Origin: Acetobacter farinalis
GTDB taxonomy: Bacteria; Pseudomonadota; Alphaproteobacteria; Acetobacterales; Acetobacteraceae
NCBI RefSeq assembly: GCF_026240015.1
Contig: NZ_JAPIUX010000009.1
Span: 1 to 64,000, forward strand
DNA: 64,000 nucleotides
Direction: 5' to 3'
Both the position numbers and the translations under genes were made by a program. The notes beneath the pieces were generated by a model. It did not search any database, was not told the origin of the DNA, and saw only the letters and a list, made by a program, of their open reading frames with translations. Positions 8,652 to 16,177 of this stretch are shown here, piece by piece; within the stretch, counting starts at the first letter, position 1, and the number at the start of each line of letters is the position of its first letter.

Positions 8652-8975
8652 ATGCTGACGGAAGAGGAAGTTTTTCAGGAAATCCGTGATCGTGAACGGC
8701 GGATAGGGCTTCTTGTCAAACGCTTGCCCGTGCGGATGCAGGCGTTTGTGCACAGGCTGAGGCAGCCGGAAGCGCGCTGGGTTCGCATGCCTGCCGGCGT
8801 GTTTTTCATTCTGGGTGGCTGTCTGGCCATTCTGCCGGTGTTTGGGCTGTGGATGCTGCCGCTGGGCGTGTTGCTGCTTTCAGAAGATGTTCCATCCCTG
8901 AAGCGCCTGACCAACAGGGCGCTGGCCTGGGTGGAGAGGAAGCGCCCGCACTGGCTGGGGTTACCCCACCTGTAA
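8652..8975 (+). CDS. Small integral membrane protein of unknown function
   Basis: This 107-aa protein has a charged, probably helical N-terminal part (1-45, rich in Arg/Glu). A hydrophobic hairpin follows at about 46-77 (two short membrane helices joined at LPVFGLWMLP), then a basic tail rich in Trp, Arg and Lys. It resembles small conserved proteobacterial membrane proteins with a glycine/proline turn (PGPGW-like), but the exact motif is not intact and I assign no function. The ATG at 8652 follows AGAAAGGG with good spacing; an in-frame reading from 8529 lacks such a site. Confidence 0.6.
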   Translation: MLTEEEVFQEIRDRERRIGLLVKRLPVRMQAFVHRLRQPEARWVRMPAGVFFILGGCLAILPVFGLWMLPLGVLLLSEDVPSLKRLTNRALAWVERKRPHWLGLPHL

Positions 8976-9039
8976 CGGGCATCTTTTTTCCTGCATTCCG
9001 GCTCAGACAGTGTGCCTGATGGTGGGTGGCAGTAGCTGA

Positions 9040-10320
9040 TTATGCCGGGCGCGCCAGAGCATCTTCAAGAAGGGCCAGGCCCTCGTCCAGAATGGCGTCA
9101 GAGGCGGTCAGGGGTGTCAGGATACGGATGGTCGCGCCATGCACACCGCACGCCAGAAGGATCAGCCCTTTTTCACAGGACAGAGTGCAGAGCCTGCCTG
9201 CGGCCCCGGCATGCTGCTGTGTGCTGCCGCGCTCTTCCAGAAGATCAAACGCAATCATGGCTCCCAGACCGCGGGGCATGCTGATGGGGAGCAGATCGGT
9301 GCGTTTGTGCCAGCTTTCAATGCGGGTGCGCAGGCGTGCCCCCATGGCATTGGCGCGGTCCAGCAGTTTTTCTTCCTCAATAATGTCCAGCACGGCAAGG
9401 GCCGCCGCACAGGCCAGCGGTGCTCCGGCATATGTGCCGCCAAGGCCACCGGGGGGCACGGAGTCCATCAGGTCTGCTCGGCCGATCACACCGGAAATCG
9501 GCAAACCGCCGCCGAGGGATTTCGCAACAGAAACCAGATCAGGCTCCACGCCGGAATGTTCAATGCCGAACAGTTTTCCGGTGCGGGCAAAGCCGCTCTG
9601 TACTTCGTCCGCAATCAGCAGGATGCCGTGCTCATCGCACAGGCGGCGCAGGTCTTTCAGAAGGGCCGCAGGTGCAACACGGAAGCCGCCTTCACCCTGC
9701 ACGGGCTCAATAATAATGGCCGCAACCTGCGTGGGCGCGATATCCGCGGCAAACAGGAAGTGCAGCATTTTCAGGCTTTCTTCCACCGTGACATCCGTAT
9801 CCGGAAACGGAATGTGATAGACCTGTCCGGGAAGCGTTCCAAAAGGTGCTTTGTAAGGAAGAACTTTTCCGGTCATGGCTGAGGCGAGCAGCGTGCGGCC
9901 ATGAAACCCCCCGCAGAATGCAATAACCGCATTCCGGCCGGTTGCCGCACGCGCTATCTTGACGGCGTTTTCTGTGGCCTCGCCTCCGGTGGAGAAGAAG
10001 ATGGTTTTGGCCGGACCGGAAAACGGAGCACGTTCATTCAGCTTTTCGGCCAGCGCGATATAGGATTCATAAGGGGAGACCTGAAAGGCGGTATGCGTGA
10101 AGCGCTCAAGCTGCGCTTTGACAGCCGCAACAACCTTCGGGTGACGGTGCCCGACATTCAGCACGGCAATGCCGCCGCCGAAATCAATATACCGCCGGCC
10201 TTCCACGTCCCACACTTCTGCATTTTCAGCGCGATCTGCGAAAATCGGAGTGGATGAGGCAACGCCGCGCGGGACTGCGTTGGCGCGGCGGGCCAGAAGA
10301 TCAGTGTTGGTGGTGCTCAT
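9040..10320 (-). CDS. gabT: Class III aminotransferase, 4-aminobutyrate type
   Basis: PLP-dependent aminotransferase (426 aa) of the GABA/ornithine group. It most likely moves the amino group of GABA or a related omega-amino acid to 2-oxoglutarate. Visible residues are the phosphate-binding TGGEATENAVKIAR at 111-124, the FHGRT stretch at 139-143, Glu205 in IIEPVQGEGG, Asp238 in the ADEVQSGFARTG motif and the Schiff-base Lys267 in AKSLGGGLP. The second residue of the usual TGAEA motif is Gly. A GcvA-like LysR regulator lies upstream on the same strand. The succinate-semialdehyde-type dehydrogenase at 725-2116 could complete a GABA shunt, but they are not in one operon. Confidence 0.85.
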   Translation of the reverse strand: MSTTNTDLLARRANAVPRGVASSTPIFADRAENAEVWDVEGRRYIDFGGGIAVLNVGHRHPKVVAAVKAQLERFTHTAFQVSPYESYIALAEKLNERAPFSGPAKTIFFSTGGEATENAVKIARAATGRNAVIAFCGGFHGRTLLASAMTGKVLPYKAPFGTLPGQVYHIPFPDTDVTVEESLKMLHFLFAADIAPTQVAAIIIEPVQGEGGFRVAPAALLKDLRRLCDEHGILLIADEVQSGFARTGKLFGIEHSGVEPDLVSVAKSLGGGLPISGVIGRADLMDSVPPGGLGGTYAGAPLACAAALAVLDIIEEEKLLDRANAMGARLRTRIESWHKRTDLLPISMPRGLGAMIAFDLLEERGSTQQHAGAAGRLCTLSCEKGLILLACGVHGATIRILTPLTASDAILDEGLALLEDALARPA

Positions 10321-10481
10321 ACCGTTGGACTCCTGAACGATGGGCGCGCGGGAGAAGGGCGAACCCGACAGACGTGTTCCAAGGCCGTAAATGGTTTTTC
10401 GCTACAGCGGGAGGCGATTTTTTTCAGTGTGGCTGGTGATGTTGTATCACCGGTGAGGCGTGGCGGCCTCTTTCCATACCG

Positions 10482-11414
10482 TCAGCACAGATGGGCGTCT
10501 GTTACCTGTTCCAGAAGCCAGGCACGGAAGAGGCTCAGGGCATGGTTTTCCCAGCCACGCTCTGTGGCGCGCAGCACGTAGGCGCCAAGAGGCGTTTCTT
10601 CCAGCGGGGTCCGGGCAGGCTGGATGCGGAGCAGGCGGCCGGTTTCCAGATCATCCCCCAGCAGGAACGGGTTGCTGAGCGCAATGCCTTCTCCGGCGCG
10701 GGCTGCGGCCAGTGTAATATGTGCCTGCCAGAGCCGCCCGGCGCTGGGAATGGTTCCGGCGGGAACATGCTGGGCCTCGAACCACAGCCGCCACTCGGTC
10801 TCATCTTCTTCCTGAAGCAGGGGGGCGTGGAGCAGATCGGCCACGGTGTCCGGCTGCCCGCCCAGCGCCGCCAGCCCGGCGGGTGACACCACGGGAAAAA
10901 CCGGTGGCCGCGCAATGGTGACGCTGCACAGGCCACGCGGGGTGGGTGTGGTGGCATCATCCCGCACGTAGCAAATGTCTGCATGTGTCTCGGCAGCAAT
11001 ACCGGGGGCGTGGAAGGGTGTGCTGGCATCAATCGGGCGGAGGAGGACCTCCATTTTCGGATGTGCCCGGCGAAAGGCGGCAAGGCGCGGCAGGAGCCAG
11101 TGGTAGGCAAAGCCATGCACGCAGGTCACGGTCAGGCTGGGGGCCTGCTGCCGGACCTCCGCGGTGGCGCGTGCCAACCCGTCCAGATGCGGTGTGATCT
11201 GCGTATAGTAAGTGTGTCCCGCCTGGGTGAGGCCGCCCGTTGCGCGGTCGCGCAGTGTTGTGCCGAGACTTTGCTCCAGATCACGGAGATGCCGGCTGAT
11301 GGCGGCATGGTCCACCCGCAGTTCCGCCGCGGCACGCCGGATGCCCCCGGTGCGGGCAAAAGCGGCAAAGGCATTGAGGGCAGCCAGAGGCGGAATGCGG
11401 TATCGTTGGTCCAT
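10482..11414 (-). CDS. LysR-family transcriptional regulator, GcvA-like
   Basis: LysR-type regulator (310 aa from Met at 11414). The N-terminal helix-turn-helix spans about residues 5-65 (PPLAALNAFAAFARTGGIRRAAAELRVDHAAISRHLRDLEQ), with the PPL.AL.AF opening typical of the GcvA/AmpR branch. A periplasmic-binding-fold effector domain follows. An in-frame extension to 11471 exists but gives no domain and no ribosome-binding site. The gene is upstream of and parallel to the gabT-like gene with a 161-bp gap, so it may control that gene; this is context only. Confidence 0.85.
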   Translation of the reverse strand: MDQRYRIPPLAALNAFAAFARTGGIRRAAAELRVDHAAISRHLRDLEQSLGTTLRDRATGGLTQAGHTYYTQITPHLDGLARATAEVRQQAPSLTVTCVHGFAYHWLLPRLAAFRRAHPKMEVLLRPIDASTPFHAPGIAAETHADICYVRDDATTPTPRGLCSVTIARPPVFPVVSPAGLAALGGQPDTVADLLHAPLLQEEDETEWRLWFEAQHVPAGTIPSAGRLWQAHITLAAARAGEGIALSNPFLLGDDLETGRLLRIQPARTPLEETPLGAYVLRATERGWENHALSLFRAWLLEQVTDAHLC

Positions 11415-11893
11415 AAGGGTGCAAGCTGGGATGTGGGCCAGTACCGTGAGCGCAAAAGACGCCGAGTGCAAGCTGAGGGCGGGGCGCCATACATGCGGCG
11501 AATCCCGGCATTTCCGGCGGGGTTGGGTGGCATGATGTGTGGAGGCAGCATGTTTTTCCGGCGAGAGATGAGAAAAACTGCGAAAAACAGCCGATTTTTG
11601 ATCACGAAACAGTTATGCTCAAATTTTAATCATGTGAATGGAAAATAATCTTTTTTGGGCGTTGGAACGGGGTGCTGGCCGTGCACTGCCTGTTTTTTAT
11701 ACTACAAATATTCCCGGTATAAGGTGAGAAAGCACGCTGGTTGATTTGAATGATGAGTGTGCCATCACTTCCATGGCAGAAGAAGTTGCAATGCATTTTC
11801 TTGAGGTCTGGGTCTCTTTATTTTCCTGTTGCGCAAATAAAGGAAGGTGTGGTTCTAGCCCACCCACACGATCACCCATGAGGAAAAAACATA
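11415..11893. other. Gene-poor intergenic region
   Basis: The 479 bp between the LysR gene and the next small open frame contain no convincing gene, RNA or repeat. The left half is GC-rich, the part from about 11560 to 11720 is AT-rich. It probably holds the leader and promoter of the LysR gene and the promoter of the small frame at 11894. Confidence 0.5.
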
Positions 11894-12025
11894 ATGCTTA
11901 TTCATGTTGTTAATGACGCCATTTCTGCTGCCATGCAGGTTGCTCCGATGGCTCCTATGCTTGCCTTCCTGCCGAGTGTTGCCATGCTGATGCTGGCCAC
12001 GGTGTTTTCTGACCGCACAGTCTGA
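11894..12025 (+). CDS. Candidate 43-aa membrane micropeptide
   Basis: An ATG at 11894, 9 nt after a GAGGAAA ribosome-binding site, opens a 43-codon frame ending at TGA 12023-12025. The product starts MLIHVVNDAIS, then has a methionine/alanine-rich hydrophobic stretch from about residue 13 to 36 that could span the membrane, and ends SDRTV. There is no family I recognise. The good ribosome-binding site and the hydrophobic composition are the only support. Confidence 0.35.
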   Translation: MLIHVVNDAISAAMQVAPMAPMLAFLPSVAMLMLATVFSDRTV

Positions 12026-12107
12026 GCGTTCCGCATACGCGGAGTTGCTTTAATCTGTGTTGCCTGTTCCGGCTGCATGTCAGCCCTTGCGAGGCAAACA
12101 CAGATGT

Positions 12108-12143
12108 CCGGACCGTCATTCCTGAAGAATGACGTCAGTCCGG
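12108..12143. other. Hairpin downstream of the 43-aa frame
   Basis: Inner arms 12114-12121 (CGTCATTC) and 12127-12134 pair perfectly around a CTGAA loop. Outer CCGGAC (12108-12113) pairs with GTCCGG (12138-12143), leaving a 3-nt bulge. No T tract follows. It may end the transcript of the small frame. Confidence 0.4.
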
Positions 12144-12262
12144 GGCGGGCCGGTTTTCCGGGCCTGACCACCATTGCCCCAGAGTGCGCGCACGGCGCAG
12201 TAGAGGCGGCATTTTCCCTGACATGGCTTCCCTGACACGGCTTTCTGTTTAAAACCGGAGGT

Positions 12263-12282
12263 CAGTCTTCCTGAGAAGACTG
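12263..12282 (+). other. Leader hairpin before the DUF1643 gene
   Basis: CAGTCTTC (12263-12270) and GAAGACTG (12275-12282) pair perfectly around CTGA, 25 nt before the start codon at 12308. Its loop and closing pairs (TTCCTGA-GAA) match the hairpin at 12114-12134. It could be a terminator remnant or a leader structure. Confidence 0.35.
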
Positions 12283-12307
12283 TTGTTGCCACGGTTCGGG
12301 ATCGCTC

Positions 12308-12862
12308 ATGCAGGATCTTTTCAACGCACACCATGTGGGGGACTCACGCCCCCTTGGCCTGTCTGATGATGTTGTCAGCACCGCAACCTATGGCGGGCCG
12401 GACCAGTGCTATCGTTACACGCTGAAGCGTGTGTGGGATGCCTCACGTCCCGTTGTCATGTGGCTGATGATGAACCCGTCCGTCGCCACGGAAGTGGGGG
12501 ATGACCGTACTGTGGCCAAATGCCAGCGCTATGCCCGTGCGTGGGGGTACGGGGGTATTCTGGTGGGAAATACCTTTGCCTATCGCTGCACGGACCAGAA
12601 GCGTCTGCTGGAAACGGCAGACCCTGTGGGGCCGGAGAATGATGCCGCCCTTCTGGGCATGGCGCGGGAGGCGGATCTGGTTATTGCCGCCTATGGCGCT
12701 CCGCACCACAAGGGGCTGCGCGCGCGCGGGCCGGAGGTTGTGCAGTATCTCCAGCAGAACGGCATTGCCGTTTATGCCCTGAAAGTCGGGGTGAATGGGC
12801 GGCCCTGCCACCCGCTTTACCTGCCTGCAGCACTCAAGCCGTTTCTGCTGCCTGCGCCCTGA
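12308..12862 (+). CDS. DUF1643 domain protein
   Basis: This 184-aa protein belongs to the DUF1643 family, whose members are cytosolic and of unknown biochemical function. Family signatures are clear: WLMMNPSVATEVGDDRTVAKCQRYARAWGYGG condensed over about residues 58-90, NTFAYRCTDQKRL with the aromatic-rich NxFAYR box, DPVGPENDAALL, and the C-terminal GRPCHPLYLPA segment. The ribosome-binding site is weak (CGGGAT). It stands alone between two intergenic regions, and its neighbours give no clue to function. Confidence 0.85.
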   Translation: MQDLFNAHHVGDSRPLGLSDDVVSTATYGGPDQCYRYTLKRVWDASRPVVMWLMMNPSVATEVGDDRTVAKCQRYARAWGYGGILVGNTFAYRCTDQKRLLETADPVGPENDAALLGMAREADLVIAAYGAPHHKGLRARGPEVVQYLQQNGIAVYALKVGVNGRPCHPLYLPAALKPFLLPAP

Positions 12863-13002
12863 TCGGGGGTGCGTGGCGGTGCAGACGGTTGACTGATGCG
12901 CGGCTTCAGTATCCGATCAGCCCAGACAGTTCGTGCCGCCCTGCCGCTCGGGGCGTGCGGAACGGGAAGGGTGATACCCCAGGGTAAAGGGAAAGGATTG
13001 GA

Positions 13003-14280
13003 ATGACAGGCTCGTCTCACAGGCAGAATGCCGGGCAGGAACAGAACACGCTGGAAAGCATGCTGGACCGGCTGGGGGAAGTGGCCGTTCGTACCGGTCT
13101 CAATGTGGCCCCCGGACAGCAGGTGATTATTACCGCACCGCTGGAGGCTGTGCCGCTGGTCCGGCGGGTGACGGAGCATGCCTATAAAGCCGGGGCGTCA
13201 CTCGTGACCACCCTTTATACGGATGAAGAGACAACGCTGGCCCGCTACCGCTTCGGGCATGAGGAGACGTTTGATACGGCGGCTGAATGGCTCGCTCATG
13301 GCATGGCCGATGGCTTTCGGGCCGGTGCGGCGCGGCTGGCCATTACCGGCAGTAATCCCGCTCTGCTGGCAGGCCAGAACCCCGAGCATATTTCCCGCGC
13401 CAGCCGTGCGGCCTCCCGCGTGAACAGGCCGGCTATGGAAATCATCACCAGTTTTGATGTGAACTGGAATATTGTGGCAACCGCCACCCCGGCATGGGCC
13501 AGAATGGTGTTTCCTGATTTTCCGGAAGATCAGGCTGTGGCGCGGCTGTGGCAGGCGATTTTTGAAGCCTCCCGCCTGACGGGGGAAGACCCTGTGGCAG
13601 ACTGGGCCGCTCATAATGTCACGCTGCATCGCCGTGCCGCGTTCCTGAATGACGCTCGTTATGCCGCGCTGCATTTTACCGGGCCGGGCACGGACCTGAT
13701 TGTCGGGCTGGCCGATGGGCATGACTGGGCCGGGGGGGCGGAAAAAGCGGGGAATGGCATTGTCTGTAACCCCAATATCCCGACAGAAGAAGTGTTCACC
13801 ACCCCGCACCGTCTGAAGGTGGATGGGTATGTGGCCAGCACCAAGCCCCTGTCTCATCAAGGCTCGCTGATTGACCAGATCCGTGTGCGGTTTGATGGCG
13901 GCAAAATTGTCGAGATGCACGCCGCAAAAGGGGAAGACGTTCTGGCGCGTGTGCTGGATACGGATGAAGGGGCGCGCAGGCTGGGAGAAGTGGCCCTTGT
14001 GCCGCATTCCTCACCAATTTCGCAGAGCGGGATTTTGTTCCAGAACACGCTGTTTGATGAAAATGCCGCCAGCCATATCGCGCTGGGGCAGGCCTATACC
14101 AAATGCATGCTGGATACGGCCGGGCAGGATGAGGCCGCTCTGGCCGCGCGCGGGGCGAACAGCAGCCTGATTCATATCGACTGGATGATTGGTTCAGGTG
14201 AAATTGATGTGGATGGCATTGATGCGAGCGGAGCCGCCGTGCCCCTGATGCGCAAAGGCGAATGGGCTGTTTCAGTATGA
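13003..14280 (+). CDS. M29-family metalloaminopeptidase (aminopeptidase T/AmpS type)
   Basis: Cytosolic dimetal aminopeptidase (425 aa). Metal and catalytic residues of the M29 family are all in place: Glu262/Glu263 in NIPTEEVFTTP, Glu329, His358 in SHIALGQAY, and His391 with Asp393 in HIDWMIGSGEID. The N-terminal domain has the LNVAPGQQVIITAPLEAVPLVRRV pattern usual in the family. The start at 13003 follows AAAGGA. It lies 47 bp upstream of a secreted-protein gene on the same strand. Confidence 0.92.
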   Translation: MTGSSHRQNAGQEQNTLESMLDRLGEVAVRTGLNVAPGQQVIITAPLEAVPLVRRVTEHAYKAGASLVTTLYTDEETTLARYRFGHEETFDTAAEWLAHGMADGFRAGAARLAITGSNPALLAGQNPEHISRASRAASRVNRPAMEIITSFDVNWNIVATATPAWARMVFPDFPEDQAVARLWQAIFEASRLTGEDPVADWAAHNVTLHRRAAFLNDARYAALHFTGPGTDLIVGLADGHDWAGGAEKAGNGIVCNPNIPTEEVFTTPHRLKVDGYVASTKPLSHQGSLIDQIRVRFDGGKIVEMHAAKGEDVLARVLDTDEGARRLGEVALVPHSSPISQSGILFQNTLFDENAASHIALGQAYTKCMLDTAGQDEAALAARGANSSLIHIDWMIGSGEIDVDGIDASGAAVPLMRKGEWAVSV

Positions 14281-14327
14281 CGCAGAGTGTGAAAAACACG
14301 TCTGTTTTCAGGAAGGAGATGTCTTTG

Positions 14328-14891
14328 ATGAATGCAGTGACGAAAATGGCGCTGAGTGTCGCCCTGATGGCCGGGAGCATGCTGGTTCAGCCCGTTCTGG
14401 CCCAGAATGCGTTGGCCCAGAACGCTCCGGCCCAGACAGCCTCACCGGCGCAAGCGCCGGCCCCGGCTGCCAGACCCAACCTGACACCTGAGCAGGTGAC
14501 AACCTTGCAGCGCGACATGAATACCGCCCTGCACTACAAGCTGGCACCTGATGTGGTGCCGCGCCTGACCTCTGCCCTGAAATCCATTCAGGCCGCACAT
14601 ATTCAGCCTCCCGGGCGGCTGGGGATGTCGATTGAAGAGCAGGTTGCTATGGTTGGAAAAGTGCCGGGTCTGGACCCTATTTTGAAAACCAATGGCTTTA
14701 CGCCGCGTGAGTTTGTGATGAGCCTGACCTGCGTCGGCCTGACGGGCAGCCTGATGAACGTGCCGCCGGGGCAGGCAACCAGCAGGATCCCGACACCGGA
14801 TGCCCAGAATGTTGCAATTCTGAAATCCAATCCGCAACAGTTGCAGGATCTGGTGACTGTTTTGCGCGCCGAGCATCACCCCGCGCAGTAA
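14328..14891 (+). CDS. Secreted protein of unknown function with Ala/Gln/Pro-rich linker
   Basis: The product is 187 aa from the ATG at 14328, which has AAGGAG nine nucleotides upstream. Residues 1-26 are a signal peptide ending LVQPVLAQ. A low-complexity linker (repeated AQNA/APAQ units) follows to about residue 50. The remaining domain is mixed helical (TPEQVTTLQRDMN, FTPREFVMSLTCVGLTGSLM) with a single cysteine. I recognise no family. Similar short periplasmic proteins are common in Acetobacteraceae. Confidence 0.7.
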   Translation: MNAVTKMALSVALMAGSMLVQPVLAQNALAQNAPAQTASPAQAPAPAARPNLTPEQVTTLQRDMNTALHYKLAPDVVPRLTSALKSIQAAHIQPPGRLGMSIEEQVAMVGKVPGLDPILKTNGFTPREFVMSLTCVGLTGSLMNVPPGQATSRIPTPDAQNVAILKSNPQQLQDLVTVLRAEHHPAQ

Positions 14892-14933
14892 GGCGTGGCG
14901 CTATAAGCGCGGCGATTTTAGCGCAATGACAGC

Positions 14934-14957
14934 CCCTTCCGGCCTGAACCGGAAGGG
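14934..14957 (+). terminator. U-less hairpin after the secreted-protein gene
   Basis: CCCTTCCGG (14934-14942) and CCGGAAGGG (14949-14957) form a perfect 9-bp stem with a CCTGAA loop, 43 bp after the stop codon. There is no T run, so termination is inferred only from position. Confidence 0.4.
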
Positions 14958-15175
14958 CGCTGCTCCGGCGGGTGGCGTTGTCATGGCGTCACCCGTTTTT
15001 AAAAATTCCCGATTTTTCTGAGAAAAATTTCAGATTATGCGCCAACATGAGGTTGGCGGGCGTGTTTCGGCCTTGGCGCTGGCCTTCAACACTCGCCGCC
15101 ATGCGCATCATCACCTTCTCGGGCGTCATGCTCAGAAACGTGGCTCAACTGCTTTCTCGAAGTGCATAACACTCT

Positions 15176-16114
15176 TTAGCAATGGGCGGAACGAGGCGGC
15201 AGGGTCAGGGTGTGCAAAGTGCCCTGCATGTGGAAATCTCCGAAATCCATATCCAGCATATCTGAAACACCATTTGCGAAATAGCGCATGCCAATCTCGT
15301 AATCTGGCAAAATGGACTCTGGTGTCCGGCTGAAAAAAGCAACATGAACGCGCCCGGCTGGCAGGCCGGTCAGGGCAGGGAAGGGAGGCCCGTCTTTCGG
15401 CAGGCCCCACCCCAGAAGTGTGATGTAGGTTTCCTGTGCGCCGTCCGGGCTGGTGCCATCAAACAGCAGGGGGGCGATGTTGGGCAGGCCCTTCTGTGCT
15501 GCGGCAAGAATGGCGGCGGTATGCGCCATGGGGAACAGGGTGCCAGCGGGCAGGGTCAGCTTTTTATGGAGCGGCTTTTCATACTGCACAAAACCATGCC
15601 CGTGCGCATCGACAGTGGCTTCTCCACTCACGGTCTGCAGCACGGCATTGTTGGATTTCTGTACGGTGCGGAAAACGAGGTGATGCCCATCCTTGCTTTC
15701 CAGCGTGGTGTAATCGGACTCCATGGTCACAGCGCCGCCGTTGCGCGTGACACTCTGGATTTCCAGATGCTGCTGGCTGGACCACGCCGTGCAGGTATCG
15801 TGCACCACATACGTCATTGTGCCGTTGGCGGAGAGTGTGTTGCCGCCTGATTCAGTCAGGGTGAGGTCATATGCGGCGCGCTGGCCTACCAGAGGGCCGG
15901 ACGCGGGTACAGCAGCGGATGTTGGCGCGGAAGCCGGTACGGGTGCTGAAGCGGTGGGGCGTGCGGCAAGGCCGACGGATGGGAGCGCTGCAAGAAGAAG
16001 CGCTGAGGCCACGCAGCCACGCAGGGGGTTTGTCCCGCGCCTTGTCCCGTCCGGTCGGGATGTGTGGGCAAGGCGGCATGTCAGGCGGGCAGGGCTGTGC
16101 GGTAATCCGGTCAT
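15176..16114 (-). CDS. eipB: EipB-like (DUF1849) periplasmic envelope protein
   Basis: Periplasmic protein of the DUF1849/EipB family (312 aa from Met at 16114; in-frame starts also exist at 16132 and 16153). A basic N-terminus precedes a signal-peptide core (VASALLLAALPSVGLA), then an Ala/Pro/Ser-rich linker. The beta-spiral domain follows, with AAYDLTLTESGGNT, the VVHDTCTAWSSQQHLEIQ stretch and the YEIGMRYFANGVSDMLDMDFGDF end typical of the family. In Brucella EipB is needed for envelope integrity; a similar role here is inferred. It lies downstream of aspS on the same strand. Confidence 0.75.
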   Translation of the reverse strand: MTGLPHSPARLTCRLAHTSRPDGTRRGTNPLRGCVASALLLAALPSVGLAARPTASAPVPASAPTSAAVPASGPLVGQRAAYDLTLTESGGNTLSANGTMTYVVHDTCTAWSSQQHLEIQSVTRNGGAVTMESDYTTLESKDGHHLVFRTVQKSNNAVLQTVSGEATVDAHGHGFVQYEKPLHKKLTLPAGTLFPMAHTAAILAAAQKGLPNIAPLLFDGTSPDGAQETYITLLGWGLPKDGPPFPALTGLPAGRVHVAFFSRTPESILPDYEIGMRYFANGVSDMLDMDFGDFHMQGTLHTLTLPPRSAHC

Positions 16115-16177
16115 GCCCTGAGAAAAGAGCATCCGGGGCGGAAGCGCAACCACCCCGGATGTGCCATCTGACGTGCG

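Noticed and set aside
10435..10451. GGTGAT/ATCACC hairpin behind the GcvA-like gene
   Set aside because: The stem is only 6 bp, and on the relevant strand it is followed by A residues rather than U, so I do not call a terminator.
14460..14480. Ala/Gln/Pro repeat in the secreted protein as a CRISPR-like or tandem-repeat array
   Set aside because: It is short coding low complexity; no regular direct repeats with unique spacers occur anywhere in the window.
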